From contig MPUH01000083.1 of the NCBI GenBank assembly GCA_001970955.1, positions 50,451 to 114,450 of the forward strand: a stretch of 64,000 bases of DNA. Direction: 5' to 3'. Below are positions 43,868 to 53,096 of the stretch, one piece after another. How positions within the stretch are numbered: the first letter of the stretch is position 1; each line of letters begins with the position of its first letter. The notes beneath the pieces were generated by a model that was not told the DNA's origin, did not search any database, and saw only the letters and a list, made by a program, of their open reading frames with translations. Both the position numbers and the translations under genes were made by a program. This DNA is from Stentor coeruleus (Eukaryota; Ciliophora; Heterotrichea; Heterotrichida; Stentoridae).

Positions 43868-43913
43868 TAAAACTATTACATATTATTAAATAACTCCTAA
43901 CATAGTTTGAGGC

Positions 43914-44345
43914 TTATGCAAGACGATCTTGTCCCCAGCCTGTTAAAGAAAAGCTTTCTTCTGGTAATTTTAAAAGTTTTTCTTGAGGGTTTATAGGTTT
44001 TTTAAGGCTTTTTGGTAAACTTGGTAAGGAAATTTTTTTTTTCAGGGATTGTTTAATTGGAGTATTGCTTTGGAATCTTGAAGGAATAAGTTTTTTTTTC
44101 GGTTTGGCGTGGATACTAAGGTATTTTTCGGTGAGATGATTCTTGAAAGCACAAAAAGGTATTTGGATATTTGATGGTGTGGAGTTTTCTGATATACTGT
44201 GATGGGTGTATAAATATGAAGGGGAATGTAATTGGTACTTGGGTTTGGGGATTTTGGCTAAAGGAGGTAAAATTTTAGGGTGGGAATTTGTGCAGGGCGA
44301 GTCTTGGAATAACCCAAGGGTGTTTATTATTTTAAAGTAATCCAT
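43914..44345 (-). CDS. Hypothetical basic Pro/Lys/Ser-rich protein
   Basis: 143 aa starting MDYFKIINTLGLFQDSP and ending FSLTGWGQDRLA. It is rich in Pro, Lys and Ser and predicted disordered, with basic clusters such as KPKKKLIPSRF and LKKKISLPSLPKSLKK. No domain, signal peptide or membrane segment. It lies immediately upstream of the MOK-like kinase on the same strand (46 bp between its stop and the kinase start). I see no basis for a function. Coding use looks real because the frame is uninterrupted and starts at an ATG just inside a compact gene cluster. Confidence 0.5.
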   Translation of the reverse strand: MDYFKIINTLGLFQDSPCTNSHPKILPPLAKIPKPKYQLHSPSYLYTHHSISENSTPSNIQIPFCAFKNHLTEKYLSIHAKPKKKLIPSRFQSNTPIKQSLKKKISLPSLPKSLKKPINPQEKLLKLPEESFSLTGWGQDRLA

Positions 44346-44781
44346 TCGTCTTAATATTAGAATTATCTCTTTTTACTAAGCAGTTTCTATCCTTAATACC
44401 CAAACAATCAAAAAAACCCTAATAGCTAGTTCTAAAATCTGCAACACCCCCAAAATCACAAAACTCTATTTTCTGATCCTAATCTTAAATTAAATCTCTA
44501 CTTTATCATCCTGATCCTTTAATCAATCATTTTCGAACAACTTGGCATATATCCATTAACAAAACATGCCTAATACATGATTTATCCCAAAAAGCATTTA
44601 TTCCTTTCTTTAAACCAAGTAATTAAATCTTTTATATTTTTAATTATCTACTACAAAATGTAATGTAAAGCTTCATTTGTTATTAAATTTTTGTTATCTG
44701 CAGATTTCTCATAAATGATTTGTATAGGATGATTCAAAATATACTCCTAAAGAAATATGCAAACATTTATTACTAATTAAA
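44346..44781. other. Spacer
   Basis: About 435 bp. C-rich and G-poor in its first part. No gene seen. Confidence 0.5.
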
Positions 44782-46509
44782 TTATCCCATTCCCATATAC
44801 GAGTGATTTAGTGAGTGCCGCATATTTACAAAACTCTTGTTACAAAGGTTGATTTTATGTTTTCTAGGAACTTGTGTAGGGCTAGGTTTTGTTTTGCGTG
44901 AGAATTTCTGATTAACTTTAACAGAAGTGAGTTCAGGACCGATTTTTTGGCATTTTAAAGGAGAGATGCTTAAGGAGGTATTGAATGTTTTTTTAGCAGA
45001 GGGTGTTGAGAAGAGGATTTTAGTTTTTACTGGGCTTTGTTCTATAAAACTTTTGCTTTTTTCATATTGTTCATCATAATTATAAATAATAGTAAGATCA
45101 TGGTTTTTTGTTTTAACATCATTTATATAGAAAAAGTTATAAAAATTGTCATCTTGGATTGGATTGAAATAGTAAGTGTTAAGGAAAATAGGGTCTTTGA
45201 TTGTTGTTGTTAGATGATCAGTCTCGTAGTTAGGTTTAGATGAGTTAGGGCGGAATGGTGGGAGGACTTTTTTTTTGGAAATAGAATCCCAGTTCACTTT
45301 TGCAAGCCAAATATGGTCTTTGATTTCTTTTATCCCTAAAATTGAACCCAAACGTAGTGTTGGATCTTTACGTAGAAGACCACGTAGTAAAGATTGAGCT
45401 TCTTGGGATAAGTATTTGGGGATTTTTAAATCTTCATTGAGAATTCGGTCATAGAGTTTTTTACGGTCTTTATCAAAAAATGGAGGAAGACCTGTAAGCA
45501 TTTCATAGAGGAAAGATCCTAGGCTGTAGAAATCAATACTTTTTGTGTAACCATTTTTACGAAGCATTTCTGGGCTTAAATACTCGTGTGAACCACAAAA
45601 ACTATGTAGCCGGTCACCTGTATCTTCTTTAGCTAAACCAAAATCGATAAGTTTAATATGCCCATCCACATCAATTAAAGTGTTTTCTGGCTTGAGATCT
45701 CTGAAGATAATTTTTTGCTTGTGTAGGTATTCGATTGCTATAAGAATTTCAGAAAAATAGAAACGGGCTTGATCTTCAGTGAATCTACCTATGTTATGAA
45801 GATGGAAAAATAACTCCCCTCCAGGGCAAAAATCAGTAACCATCAAAAGCTCAGAATCCTATATGGATATTACAGTTTGGAATGCCCATCTTAGGGTGTT
45901 AATAAAAGGGTGACTGATTTTTTTCATAATCTCGCATTCAGAATTTGCATTCTTAACCTTTTTTTCTTTCAAAATAAAAGCCTTTTGCATAACTTTTAAA
46001 GCATACAAATACCCTGTATCTCTTTTTCTTACAAGAAAAACATTTGAAAACCCTCCTTTTCCTATTACAGCAATTGGTTCAAACCAAGCCAATGAAATCT
46101 CAGTTGGTATAGTTTGGCCTGTTATAGGTGTTAATAAAGTATTGTCTTTTATAATATTGACTGATCTTTCAAAGTCTTGTAGCCATACATCAATTGCGTC
46201 AATCCTTTCATCAGTTCTCAATCCTACTATAGGATGAGCTTCAGGAAAAAGCCTTATTGCTTCAGATAGTAACCAGCCGCAAGTTAAAAATGTATCTTCA
46301 ATATACACTTGTTTTTCGCTAAGATGAAATCTAATTCTTATAACTTTCGATGATATTTTTCCTCTCTGAGATATAAGTGTTGTAGATCTACTGTGATGTA
46401 TATCTTTGTATTCTCGAAACTTCAAGTCTTTTTCCTTTTTATAGACTCTTGTTATCCCTTGGGTGAAAGTTGTGATTGCAGATTGCTCTATTGCATTTAA
46501 TTGACCCAT
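44782..46509 (-). CDS. AGC-family protein kinase with N-terminal extension
   Basis: Two frames joined across a 15-nt intron (45859-45873) give 570 aa. It begins MGQLNAIEQSA, a possible myristoylation site. Residues 1-150 form a divergent, partly folded extension of unknown type. The kinase domain (about 155-410) has GKGGFSNV, YALKVM, RDLKPEN, DFGLAK, and SFCGSHEYLSPE in place of the usual TFCGTPEYLAPE. The C-terminal AGC tail begins KVLPPFRPN. The long tail is Lys/Ser-rich and disordered. Splicing yields HPFINTLRWAFQTDSELLMV, which has exact AGC spacing; the unspliced form is interrupted by TAG. Subfamily not assigned; it is neither PKA nor PKG by its flanking domains. Confidence 0.85.
45859..45873 (-). 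other. 15-nt intron in AGC kinase
   Basis: On the minus strand GTAATATCCATATAG, phase 0. Removing it restores AGC-kinase spacing between the WAFQT strand and the MVTDF hinge. Confidence 0.92.
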
Positions 46510-47055
46510 TTCGTTAATTATTATTATAGTTTGCTTATTTGTTATATGATAATATTGATTAATTATTTAGGGTTAAAATATTGGCTGAAGCTTATAAGTT
46601 CTGCTTGAAAAAAAAATATACGATGCATTTTATTAAGTATGAAATTATCAAATTTCTTAACTTAAATATTTCCCCAACTTTAAACTTTTCACTAATTTTC
46701 GCAAAATTAGAAATTTTTCATTGCTTATAACTTCCCTGCGAATAAAAATATTTATTTTTAATACTTAGACAAAAGCATTCTAAGCTTTTAAGTTTTATAT
46801 CTTTATCATTATTTTATCTAATTTTTCATTAATTCTATCATAAGCCATAATATACTTAGTAATATCCAATATTATACTCTTCCTTCTTAAATAATATTTC
46901 CATTCTAACTTCCAATATTTTTTAAAACTTCCCGATCTCTCAAATAAAATTCTTATTCCCTATCATCCTAATCCCATAAAAAATCATAATTCTTCTCCAA
47001 AAAACTATCAAAAAAAAAATTCCAACATCATAAAAAATCTAAAGGAAGAGCATAA
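46510..47055. other. Spacer
   Basis: About 545 bp between two minus-strand genes. The first part (upstream of the AGC kinase) is mixed; the part from 46840 to 47040 is C-rich and almost lacks G. No gene seen. Confidence 0.5.
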
Positions 47056-48309
47056 CTAATTAATATCTGATAAGTAAAGAACACCAGGTAGTTCTTTTCC
47101 TTCCATAAGTTCTAATGAAGCACCTCCACCAGTACTAATATGGCTAATGTGAGAAACACGTTCTCCCATAGACTGGACAAAGTTAGCAGTATCTCCACCA
47201 CCAACAATACTTGCTAATCCTCTTGCTTATCCCTTAACAATTTCTTCAAAGAATGCAACAGACCCACCTCTGAAAGGAGCCATTTCAAAAACACCAGGAG
47301 GACCATTCCAAACAACAGTGTTAGCTCTAGCAATTGCTGCAGTCATAGCTTCAATACTCTTAGGACCAACATCTAATCCCATCCATCCATCAGGAATATC
47401 TCCTTCAAGAGTTTGAACATTAGCATCTTCTTTGAATTTATCTCCACAAACATAGTCTATTGGTAAATGGATTTGAACACCTTTTTCTTCAGCTTTTTTA
47501 AGAATAGCTTCTACAATGTTGCTACCTTCTTCATCGTATAATGAACTGCCAATTGAAATTCCTCTTGTTTTTTTGAGGAATGTGAAAGCCATGCCACCAC
47601 CAATGATCATTTCATTGCATTTGTCAAGAAGGTTCATTATAAGTTGAATCTTGTCTTTGACTTTAGCTCCACCCATTATGACAAGTAATGGTCTATGAGG
47701 GTTTTCTAGAACTTTGGCAAAGTATTCGATTTCTTTACCCATGAGAAGTCCAGCTGCTCTTCTTGGTAGGTTTACTCCAACCATAGAGCTGTGAGCTCTG
47801 TGTGCTGTACCAAAAGCGTCATTGATGAAAACATCACCAAGAGCAGTAAGACTATCTCTAAAAGCTTGCACAGCTTCTTTAGCTGGTTTAACTTTCCCAC
47901 CTTGGGCATCTTTTCCAGTACCTTCTTCTTCAGGATGGAAACGGAGGTTTTCTAAAAGGAATACTGAGCCAGGAGCAGGATCACGACAAGCTGCTACGAC
48001 TGCTTCACCAACACATTCATTAAGGAAAGTCACAGGGCGAGCTAAAATTCTTTCAAGTTCAGTTGCGACTATTTGAAGTGAGGATTTAGGATCAGGAAGT
48101 CCATCAGGTCGACCTAAATGACTCATTAGCACTAAGCTCTTAGCACCAGATGAGAGGATCAAGTTTATTGTCGGGACAGTTGAGTTTATACGAGTTAGAT
48201 CAGCAATCTTACCATTTTTGATAGGAACATTGAAGTCTGCTCTCATTAAAACTCTTTGGTCCTTTAGTTCTTCAACTATTTGGGTTATTTGGAGCTTTCT
48301 GGCTAACAT
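47056..48309 (-). CDS. PGK: Phosphoglycerate kinase with an in-frame TAA codon
   Basis: Glycolytic enzyme: 1,3-bisphosphoglycerate + ADP to 3-phosphoglycerate + ATP. Motifs: [15 protein letters not shown] (substrate-binding start), [40 protein letters not shown] and [19 protein letters not shown]. The full-length enzyme is 417 codons, normal for PGK, but codon 361 (47227-47229) is [24 protein letters not shown]. Aligned on PGK, the length across this point is normal with one residue at the TAA, and no GT...AG of a multiple of three fits, so it is not an intron. It is either a nonsense allele, an error or readthrough. The sequence SHISHIST also has a three-residue duplication relative to the family. 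Stop TAG 47056-47058. Probably cytosolic. Confidence 0.9.
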
Positions 48310-49162
48310 TTTATTAGTGGTGCATATTTTTTCATTTTACCTCGGAAATATCATAGAGTACTAGGAATTATGACTTTGAAAGAACAGATGGGTTATAGGA
48401 TTTGGTGGATGTTATGGGTAAGATTTTGTAGGCTTGATTTGAGGTTGGGGATTTTTGGATTTAGGGGATTGGAAAGAACCTTTTTTTAGGAGAGAGGATG
48501 AAGAGTATTAGTAATGGGATAGGATAGGATGGTTTGAGAAGGGTAGGAAGTTTAGGCTTAAGGGGTTAGGAAGATTATTATGATTTGATATTTGGAAAAT
48601 GATTGATATAAACAAGTGATGAAATATTGCAGATAATTGTGGAAAGTGAGATTATTTTTTTGTAAGAGAAAATTATTTTTAGAAGGTTTTTGCTATGGAT
48701 TTTTGGAGGGTAATAGAAGGAGCTTTAAAAAAAAAATTGTTTTATTGAAGTGATAGTTATAAGCTGTATTAAATAATAGTTAAATTTTAGGTATGGCTTT
48801 ATAGGAAATAAAGTTAAGGATATATAATTTTATGTTATTTTACTATTTAGAGGGGAGGATGATATAAGGTAGATAAATTTTATATTGAATTATATCATGC
48901 AAGATTAAGATATTGATGAAATGGGAGAAGGTATTAACTTTGGTAAAGGATGGATTTATAGGACAAATAGAAAATAAGCATTGCATGCTGATATTCTTTT
49001 ACACTAAGTATTTTAAGATAGAAAGTAAAGAATATATTTTTTTGTTTTATTAGCAATTTATTTCTAATTTTTACCAGAAATCAAGCATGAACATATTTAC
49101 TATTAGATCAAAATATTCATATACAATTTTGCAATTCAATCTCTATTATTTATAAAAAATCA
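48310..49162. promoter_or_regulatory. C-depleted region upstream of PGK
   Basis: About 850 bp. Bases 48350-48740 are strongly purine/T with G-runs and little C on the + strand, which is C-rich and G-poor on the PGK coding strand. No gene seen. Confidence 0.45.
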
Positions 49163-49369
49163 CTAAAATGCATATATAATCTCAAATAAAAAAAAACTCA
49201 CAAATAAAAACCAAAATTCATCAAAACTCCATACAACAAAAATATAAATATTCCTGATTATCACTAGCATTGAAATAATTTCAACTCTGCTTAAACCATT
49301 TATCCTAAAACTATCTTCATCAGTTTTCAATATCTTCACAGATTTAAAAATACCCTTCCGTACTTTCAT
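49163..49369 (-). CDS. Candidate 68-aa small membrane protein
   Basis: A short frame from ATG 49369, starting MKVRKGIFKSVKILKTDEDS and continuing into one or two hydrophobic stretches (ISMLVIIRNIYIFVVW, FWFLFVSFFLFEIIYAF). The charged N-terminus with membrane segments could be real, but AT-rich DNA gives such hydrophobic frames by chance. No homology recognised. It would be divergent from the Dpy-30 gene, with 166 bp between starts. Confidence 0.25.
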   Translation of the reverse strand: MKVRKGIFKSVKILKTDEDSFRINGLSRVEIISMLVIIRNIYIFVVWSFDEFWFLFVSFFLFEIIYAF

Positions 49370-49535
49370 ATACCAAAAAATATCTTCTTATAATAAACTC
49401 TACATATTTCTCCATAACAGAAAAACTTAACTTCATCATAAATTAATAAAAAATTCAACACATCCTTTAAAATAAACTAATCACATAATAAGTTATTTAT
49501 ATAAATAAACCCTTACTTATAATAACAGTTATAAT
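49370..49535. promoter_or_regulatory. Upstream region of Dpy-30 gene
   Basis: AT-rich and G-poor on the + strand, as in other upstream regions here. The ATG is preceded by TTATAAT. Confidence 0.3.
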
Positions 49536-49805
49536 ATGGAACATTTAAGACGGCAAACTGTAAGGATGATTGATCCTGAAAGCGGATATGATGACCCAGA
49601 TGAAGGTAATAGAGCAGAAGAAGCTGTTATTATTATATCAAATAAAATCAATCCAAGAGCAAAACCTACACGTAACTATTTAAATGATAATGCTAGTGAA
49701 ATTATCCTCAAAGCTCTTTATGAACTTGATCAATGTAGGCCTGATAATCCAGTAGAGTTTTTTGCTTATTATTTGATGAAGCATAATCCTAAGCATAACA
49801 ACTAA
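49536..49805 (+). CDS. Dpy-30 motif protein
   Basis: 89 aa. The C-terminal half (YLNDNASEIILKALYELDQC then RPDNPVEFFAYYLMKHNP) is a complete Dpy-30 motif: two helices with the RP-x-NP-x-EF-x-A-x-YL-x-x-x-NP signature, forming a dimerisation and docking domain like the RII fold of PKA. Such proteins act in histone-methyltransferase complexes or in axonemal radial spokes and bind amphipathic helices of partners. The N-terminal half (VRMIDPESGYDDPDEGNRAE) is acidic. In a ciliate either role is possible; sequence alone does not decide. Confidence 0.88.
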   Translation: MEHLRRQTVRMIDPESGYDDPDEGNRAEEAVIIISNKINPRAKPTRNYLNDNASEIILKALYELDQCRPDNPVEFFAYYLMKHNPKHNN

Positions 49806-50178
49806 TTCCTAAAGTGATTTCAATAAGATATAGATAATAAGAGAATGCAATTATGCTTTTTAATAGAAAATGCAATCTGATCTCCAACAGCAAAGTTGTT
49901 AAAGTATTACTTTACTATCATTATATCTCTATGACTAAGATAAAATATACTTTAAAAAATAGATTTCATACTATTAATAATCAAATATAAATAAATATTA
50001 GCTTAATTTACTATATTATTTTCCCAATACATTTATAAATAATATTATTCCTAATAAAACCCAAGATATATTCATGAAAGTAATAAGCCAACCTTTAGAA
50101 ACTGCTTAATTTTAGGCGTTTGTGGAACTCTAATAATTCCTTCTATATTCATATTTTCCATATCTTATATAATATTCA
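49806..50178. other. Convergent spacer
   Basis: About 370 bp between the Dpy-30 and LRR genes. No gene seen. Confidence 0.5.
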
Positions 50179-51468
50179 TTATTTTTTATCCCTACCTCCA
50201 AAACTTTCTGATTTTTTTAACCCTCCAAAAGGATTTTTCTTATTTTTGCTATCTCTATTCGCGTCTTGTTCGAATTTAGTGTATTTTCCTATATTTTTAC
50301 TGTTGAGTTCTACTACTTGAGGAAGCATCGAGGTTAAGTTTTCTTTGAATCCCATTTGTTTTGTTATTGTATTACCTTCAATATCAAGAACACGTAAGGA
50401 TTTCACTGAACTAAGACCTGAGATCCCTTGAAAGTACTGGATTTTATTAAATGATAAATCAATAATAACTAGATTTTCGCAGTAGTTTAAAGCTTCTGCT
50501 TCTGATATTTTGTTATGAGCAAGGTATAACTCTTTAAGTCCTCTAAGTTTTCTAGTCCCAGTAACAGCTGTTAACAGATTCCAACTAAGATTCAAGCACT
50601 CAAGACAATCAATATCATCAAGATTTGGCATCCTAGTCAATCTATTATGAGAAAGGTTCAGTTCAACAAGTGTATTTGGGAGTTTCATTGACAAAATCGA
50701 TATTTTCCTACACGACAAGTTAACATGCATATTATCACCAACAGAAAACCTCTCATAACTACCCGACTCCTTCTTATCCCAAGTAGAAAATTCTTTTTCC
50801 TCACTATTTATCACACAAATCGACTTAGAATTCTCACTAATCTTAGGAACTCTAAGCGAAGCTCTTGTATTTTTAAAAAAATCCTTACTTCCTCTAGGAC
50901 TAGGAGTCAACTTTCCAGATTTCCCTTGAATCTCAGGACTTTCTATACCAGGTGGTGTATGTGGTATTCTTAAATCCCCAAGTTTCTGTGATTTATGTTC
51001 ATTTTCATAATCATAATCAACAGATGAACTACTCATTTTACTTATATAAACCAACTCATTCAAATCTATACTTCCTGGACTTTCTGATCTTTCACCTCTT
51101 CTATGACCTGGAGTTGGATAAGCGAAATTCATAACTTTTTCTAGGATATAATCCCAATTCATTACTTTACCAAAATCATTTTCAAATAAAGTAAAAACTT
51201 CTTTGAAACTTAAACAACGAATTGAACTTGTTTTTCTATAAATTGAATATGGGATTAATGGAAGTCGGGATAAATTCTCGATTAGGGTGTTTAGGAATGC
51301 TTCTGTTGTGATTGAGGATGAACAAGGGGTTAATGATGGGATGTTGGCTGTTAGGTTGAAGATTAAGCTTAGGTGGTTTAACCATTCTAGACGGCCCATT
51401 ACTTTTTCGTTGTCGTTTTCGAGGTCTTCGTAGTCGGAACCTCGCATTTTGCTGAGTAAGGACTCCAT
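50179..51468 (-). CDS. Leucine-rich-repeat protein
   Basis: 429 aa. Residues 1-115 are helical (SLIFNLTANIPSL, AFLNTLIENLSRLPLIPYSI), about 116-240 are Ser/Pro-rich and disordered with S-P sites, and from 245 there are about five LRRs of the short SDS22 type: LVELNLSHNRLTRMPNLDD, LECLNLSWNLLTAV, LKELYLAHNKISEAEALNYC, LVIIDLSFNKIQYF and LRVLDIEGNTITKQ, with a capping motif after. SDS22-type LRRs are common in axonemal and phosphatase-binding proteins. The basic C-terminus (KNKKNPFGGLKKSESFGGRD) is disordered. It lies head-to-head with the gene at 51991, with 522 bp between. Confidence 0.85.
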   Translation of the reverse strand: MESLLSKMRGSDYEDLENDNEKVMGRLEWLNHLSLIFNLTANIPSLTPCSSSITTEAFLNTLIENLSRLPLIPYSIYRKTSSIRCLSFKEVFTLFENDFGKVMNWDYILEKVMNFAYPTPGHRRGERSESPGSIDLNELVYISKMSSSSVDYDYENEHKSQKLGDLRIPHTPPGIESPEIQGKSGKLTPSPRGSKDFFKNTRASLRVPKISENSKSICVINSEEKEFSTWDKKESGSYERFSVGDNMHVNLSCRKISILSMKLPNTLVELNLSHNRLTRMPNLDDIDCLECLNLSWNLLTAVTGTRKLRGLKELYLAHNKISEAEALNYCENLVIIDLSFNKIQYFQGISGLSSVKSLRVLDIEGNTITKQMGFKENLTSMLPQVVELNSKNIGKYTKFEQDANRDSKNKKNPFGGLKKSESFGGRDKK

Positions 51469-51990
51469 TATTTTGGATAATTATGAGGGTTGAGGATTGG
51501 ATTTTGGATAGAGATGGTTATGAAAGACTTGGATTGGGAGTGAGAAAATTGGAAGGTTTTTTGGTTCTGAAAATAAATTATTTGGTAGGTTTATAAGGAA
51601 AATTAGGAGAAATTGATTAGATTTTAATTTTTTGTGTTATGATGAAGGATGCTGAATTAGGTATAAATATTAAATATAAATTTGATTAAAAAATAAATTA
51701 TAGTATCAATCATAACAACATGAATATATAAACGCATATACTTTTTATTTATAGAATTTACCATAGCAAATTCACATTTTTATTCAAGTCATAACTTTTA
51801 GCAAAGCAACTCAAAATATTATTCTCCACAAAATTAGCACAAAAATAACTTGAACTAGATTACAGAAAACACATAAAAATGAACTAAACTAAATCTTAAA
51901 ATCTTTAAATAATTCATTATATAAACAAATATCATTAAAAATACCTAAAAATAATTTTTTAATTATAGTTGAAAACTATTAATAATTCTA
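51469..51990. promoter_or_regulatory. Divergent upstream region with opposite skew in halves
   Basis: Bases 51481-51660 have only 3 C on the + strand by my count (upstream of the minus LRR gene). The right half, upstream of the plus gene, is G-poor. The skew switches near the middle. Confidence 0.5.
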
Positions 51991-52818
51991 ATGTACATCG
52001 GCCCATGGCAAGAATATAAACTAGGCCAAGTTATCAGACTAAAAAACGAACTATATGAAGGAAAATCAACTAATCTCAGCACAGTAGCACTACAAAATCA
52101 TGACACTACAAACAAACAATTTCAAAATTTACATATAAATACTCCATCAACTAATAGTTTATCTTCTGAGCAGATCCAAAAACCTTATCCAACTTTCAAC
52201 CTTGATATCTATTATAAACAATGGAAAAAAGTTGAAAGTATCATGGCAATGTCAGAAACACCTGCTAGAAAACCCTTATTACCAATTCAATCAGGAGTTA
52301 GAAAAAGACTAGGCAAAAATATTCAAGAAAAACGTGTGAATAAAATGAAACAAATATATGGAATTGGTATACCTGAACAACAGTTTGGTTTATATAAAAA
52401 ATCAGATGCAATTAAAGATCAATTTAAATCTTTGCCATCATGTTCTGTTGAGGATAAAAATAAAAAATCATTTACTGATAAGATTAAAATGGATATAAAA
52501 GCATCAGAAACGATAAGTTTTAATGATAAAATCAAAAAAAATAACATTTTTGAAGAACAGAAGAAAGATTTTAAGATTAATAAAAATGAAGACGGGAATG
52601 AAAAAAATATGGAAGGATTATGGTTGTTGAAAATAGAAAATACTGATGAAGTTAAGGGAAAAGATAGATTTTGTAATATGAATAGCCATTATGGGCTTGA
52701 TGCTGTTGATGAAAGTTTTAATCAGGAAGGTGTTGATGGATTATTACAGTGGGTTGAGAATTTGCCTGAAGAGATTAGCGGGTCGCAGATGATGAGTTCT
52801 AAAGGGTTTATTTTGTAA
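51991..52818 (+). CDS. Hypothetical conserved-looking protein
   Basis: 275 aa starting MYIGPWQEYKLGQVIRLKNE, a compact aromatic start resembling short conserved N-terminal motifs of ciliary or basal-body proteins, but I cannot name the family. The rest is Lys/Asn-rich and mostly disordered, with a basic patch (RKRLGKNIQEKRVNKMKQIY) near residue 105-125 and an acidic C-terminus (GLLQWVENLPEEISGSQMMS). No membrane segment. It is convergent with the RCC1 gene. Confidence 0.55.
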   Translation: MYIGPWQEYKLGQVIRLKNELYEGKSTNLSTVALQNHDTTNKQFQNLHINTPSTNSLSSEQIQKPYPTFNLDIYYKQWKKVESIMAMSETPARKPLLPIQSGVRKRLGKNIQEKRVNKMKQIYGIGIPEQQFGLYKKSDAIKDQFKSLPSCSVEDKNKKSFTDKIKMDIKASETISFNDKIKKNNIFEEQKKDFKINKNEDGNEKNMEGLWLLKIENTDEVKGKDRFCNMNSHYGLDAVDESFNQEGVDGLLQWVENLPEEISGSQMMSSKGFIL

Positions 52819-53096
52819 ATAGATAATTTTTTAAGAGTTTGTGTTTGCAATATAAATGATATAATTTACTTTAATTATAATATCATATAAAAATAATTAT
52901 ACTTAAAGTGAACTAAAAAACCCAATATGTTATCATTACATAATATATCTAAAAGATTTTAAATACCAAACTACAACAAAAAACCTTTAACACTACAAAA
53001 AAGCATCTCTTTCAAAATCCTACCAACCCTAAATCATCATCATCATCAAAACCCAAAATTCCAACCTACATCAACAAATAATTAAGGTTAAATTAC

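Noticed and set aside
47140-47240. A 15-17 nt intron as the explanation of the PGK TAA.
   Set aside because: Candidate GT...AG segments starting at GTTAAGGG are 13, 17, 19, 25 or 29 nt; none is a multiple of three, and all would shift the conserved frame that follows.
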